From: an uncultured Clostridia bacterium | GTDB lineage: Bacteria; Bacillota; Clostridia; Oscillospirales; Ruminococcaceae | DNA length: 5,505 nt | NCBI GenBank assembly: GCA_947176675.1 | Contig: CAMWRN010000179.1 | Location: forward strand, 1-5,505 | Direction of reading: 5' to 3' | Shown: piece by piece, positions 4,761-5,505 of the stretch | How positions within the stretch are numbered: the stretch's first letter is position 1 | Layout of the letters: every line of letters begins with the position of its first letter | The notes under the pieces: model-generated | The model's database searches: none | What the model was told of the DNA's origin: nothing | Seen by the model: the letters and a program-made list of their open reading frames with translations, nothing else | Made by a program: the position numbers and the translations under genes

Positions 4761-5505
4761 TTACTGCATTAAAAAATCCAAACTTACGTTATAAAACTTT
4801 TCAAAGCTTGTAATCATAGCAGGGTGGTCACCTGTATCAAACAGATACATTTTGCCATGTCCGATTTTTTTAAGCATTTCTTCGTAAACATTTTCAAAGT
4901 AATTATCAGACAAGCTGTACATGAACTTATCTTCTTTGCTGCCTGTCAGAAGAATGTCGGCTTTCAATAAGTTCAATGGTCTGTGAAAAAAACAACCTGC
5001 TTCATTTTTATGCCTTATAATAGCAGCAGTATCGTTGTCCACGACCTTTTCCCAATCAGAACCATGCATATATGCGTAGAACGCTCTTGCATTACTATCC
5101 GCTTTAGCTTCTTCACGGTCTTTCAGAAGATTAACGGTAAAATCTTTATTTGCATTTTCACCCTCAAAACTATCGGCAATAACTTTGCTGACAAGCTCCG
5201 GTGCTTCCAAAGCAACGTTAATAGCAGCAATAGCCCCACCGCTGCTGCCTATTATGCTTACGTCCGTATATTGTTTTTCTTTTAGAAAAGCAATAACCTG
5301 CTGTGACTCATAAAACCATAAATCTGTGGGAAATTCACTTAATCTGTCCGATTTGCCGTGACCAAGGAAGTCGATAAGTATTACCTTGAAGTTTTGGCTA
5401 TATTTTTTTGAAACTTCTGCATACATAAGTGAAGACGCTGTATTTCCGTGAAGAAAAAGCAAAGGTGTTCCGCTGCCAATTTCGTCATAAAAAATATGTT
5501 TATTG
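4761..5505 (-). CDS. Alpha/beta hydrolase (proline-iminopeptidase/esterase-like), 5' end outside window
   Basis: A serine hydrolase of the alpha/beta fold, probably cytosolic; substrate unknown. The frame is open to the window edge. Residues upstream of the TTG at 5462 (HIFYDEIGSGTP) are the typical first strands of this family, so that TTG is internal and the true start lies beyond 5505. Numbering from that TTG: oxyanion motif HGNTASS at 5-11, DFLGHGKSD at 31-39, nucleophile S74 in GSSGG (codon 5243-5241), acid D178 in GSKED, and base H213 in GDHPAM. The triad is complete and the cap region is short. It is convergent with aroK, and its stop lies about 30 bases beyond the aroK terminator. GC is about 42% (75 of 180 at 5101-5280), a little below aroK. 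It is not a close copy of the other hydrolase here: motifs, length and spacing all differ. Confidence 0.9.
   Translation of the reverse strand, partial: NKHIFYDEIGSGTPLLFLHGNTASSLMYAEVSKKYSQNFKVILIDFLGHGKSDRLSEFPTDLWFYESQQVIAFLKEKQYTDVSIIGSSGGAIAAINVALEAPELVSKVIADSFEGENANKDFTVNLLKDREEAKADSNARAFYAYMHGSDWEKVVDNDTAAIIRHKNEAGCFFHRPLNLLKADILLTGSKEDKFMYSLSDNYFENVYEEMLKKIGHGKMYLFDTGDHPAMITSFEKFYNVSLDFLMQ

Noticed and set aside
4625..4813. Plus-strand open frame of 62 codons after aroK
   Set aside because: It overlaps the end of aroK, runs through the terminator hairpin and into the convergent gene; the start has no ribosome binding site.
4983..5285. Plus-strand open frame of 100 codons within the right-hand hydrolase
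   Set aside because: Antisense to a gene with a complete catalytic triad; its composition is that of a shadow frame.

Overview
The window looks like chromosome from a moderate-GC clostridial Firmicute, most likely Ruminococcus or a close relative. The reasons are the short-form S-adenosylhomocysteine hydrolase, a DUF6076-type zinc-finger protein, strong AGGAGG-like ribosome binding sites, TTG starts and sigma-A promoters of the TTGAAA/TATAAT kind. The genus is inferred from style and gene content, not from a search.

Layout. (1) 1-513: the 3' part of ahcY, closed by a strong intrinsic terminator at 623-665. (2) 676-3240: an extended -10 promoter drives two genes, a 603-residue protein with a Cys4 zinc-binding motif resembling DUF6076, and a 216-residue protein I do not recognise. 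(3) 3250-4102: an AT-rich block bounded by imperfect 34-35 bp inverted repeats. It carries a promoter and an alpha/beta-hydrolase gene and has no transposase. The hydrolase is out of frame with its own start because of an A8 run immediately after the TTG codon. (4) 4147-4641: aroK (shikimate kinase), starting at TTG, with an intrinsic terminator. (5) 4761-5505, minus strand: a second, unrelated alpha/beta hydrolase, convergent with aroK and cut by the window end.

How the parts relate. ahcY and aroK are housekeeping metabolic genes. No terminator is visible after the 216-residue gene, and the left inverted repeat begins 10 bases past its stop. The right repeat ends 45 bases before the aroK start. 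The simplest reading is that aroK once followed the two-gene operon directly and that the hydrolase block was inserted between them. Because the block has its own promoter in the same direction and no clear terminator, it could also supply transcription to aroK.

The points most worth attention are the inverted-repeat-bounded cargo block and the homopolymer frameshift at the start of its gene. The frameshift could be a slippage switch, decay of the gene, or a sequencing error.
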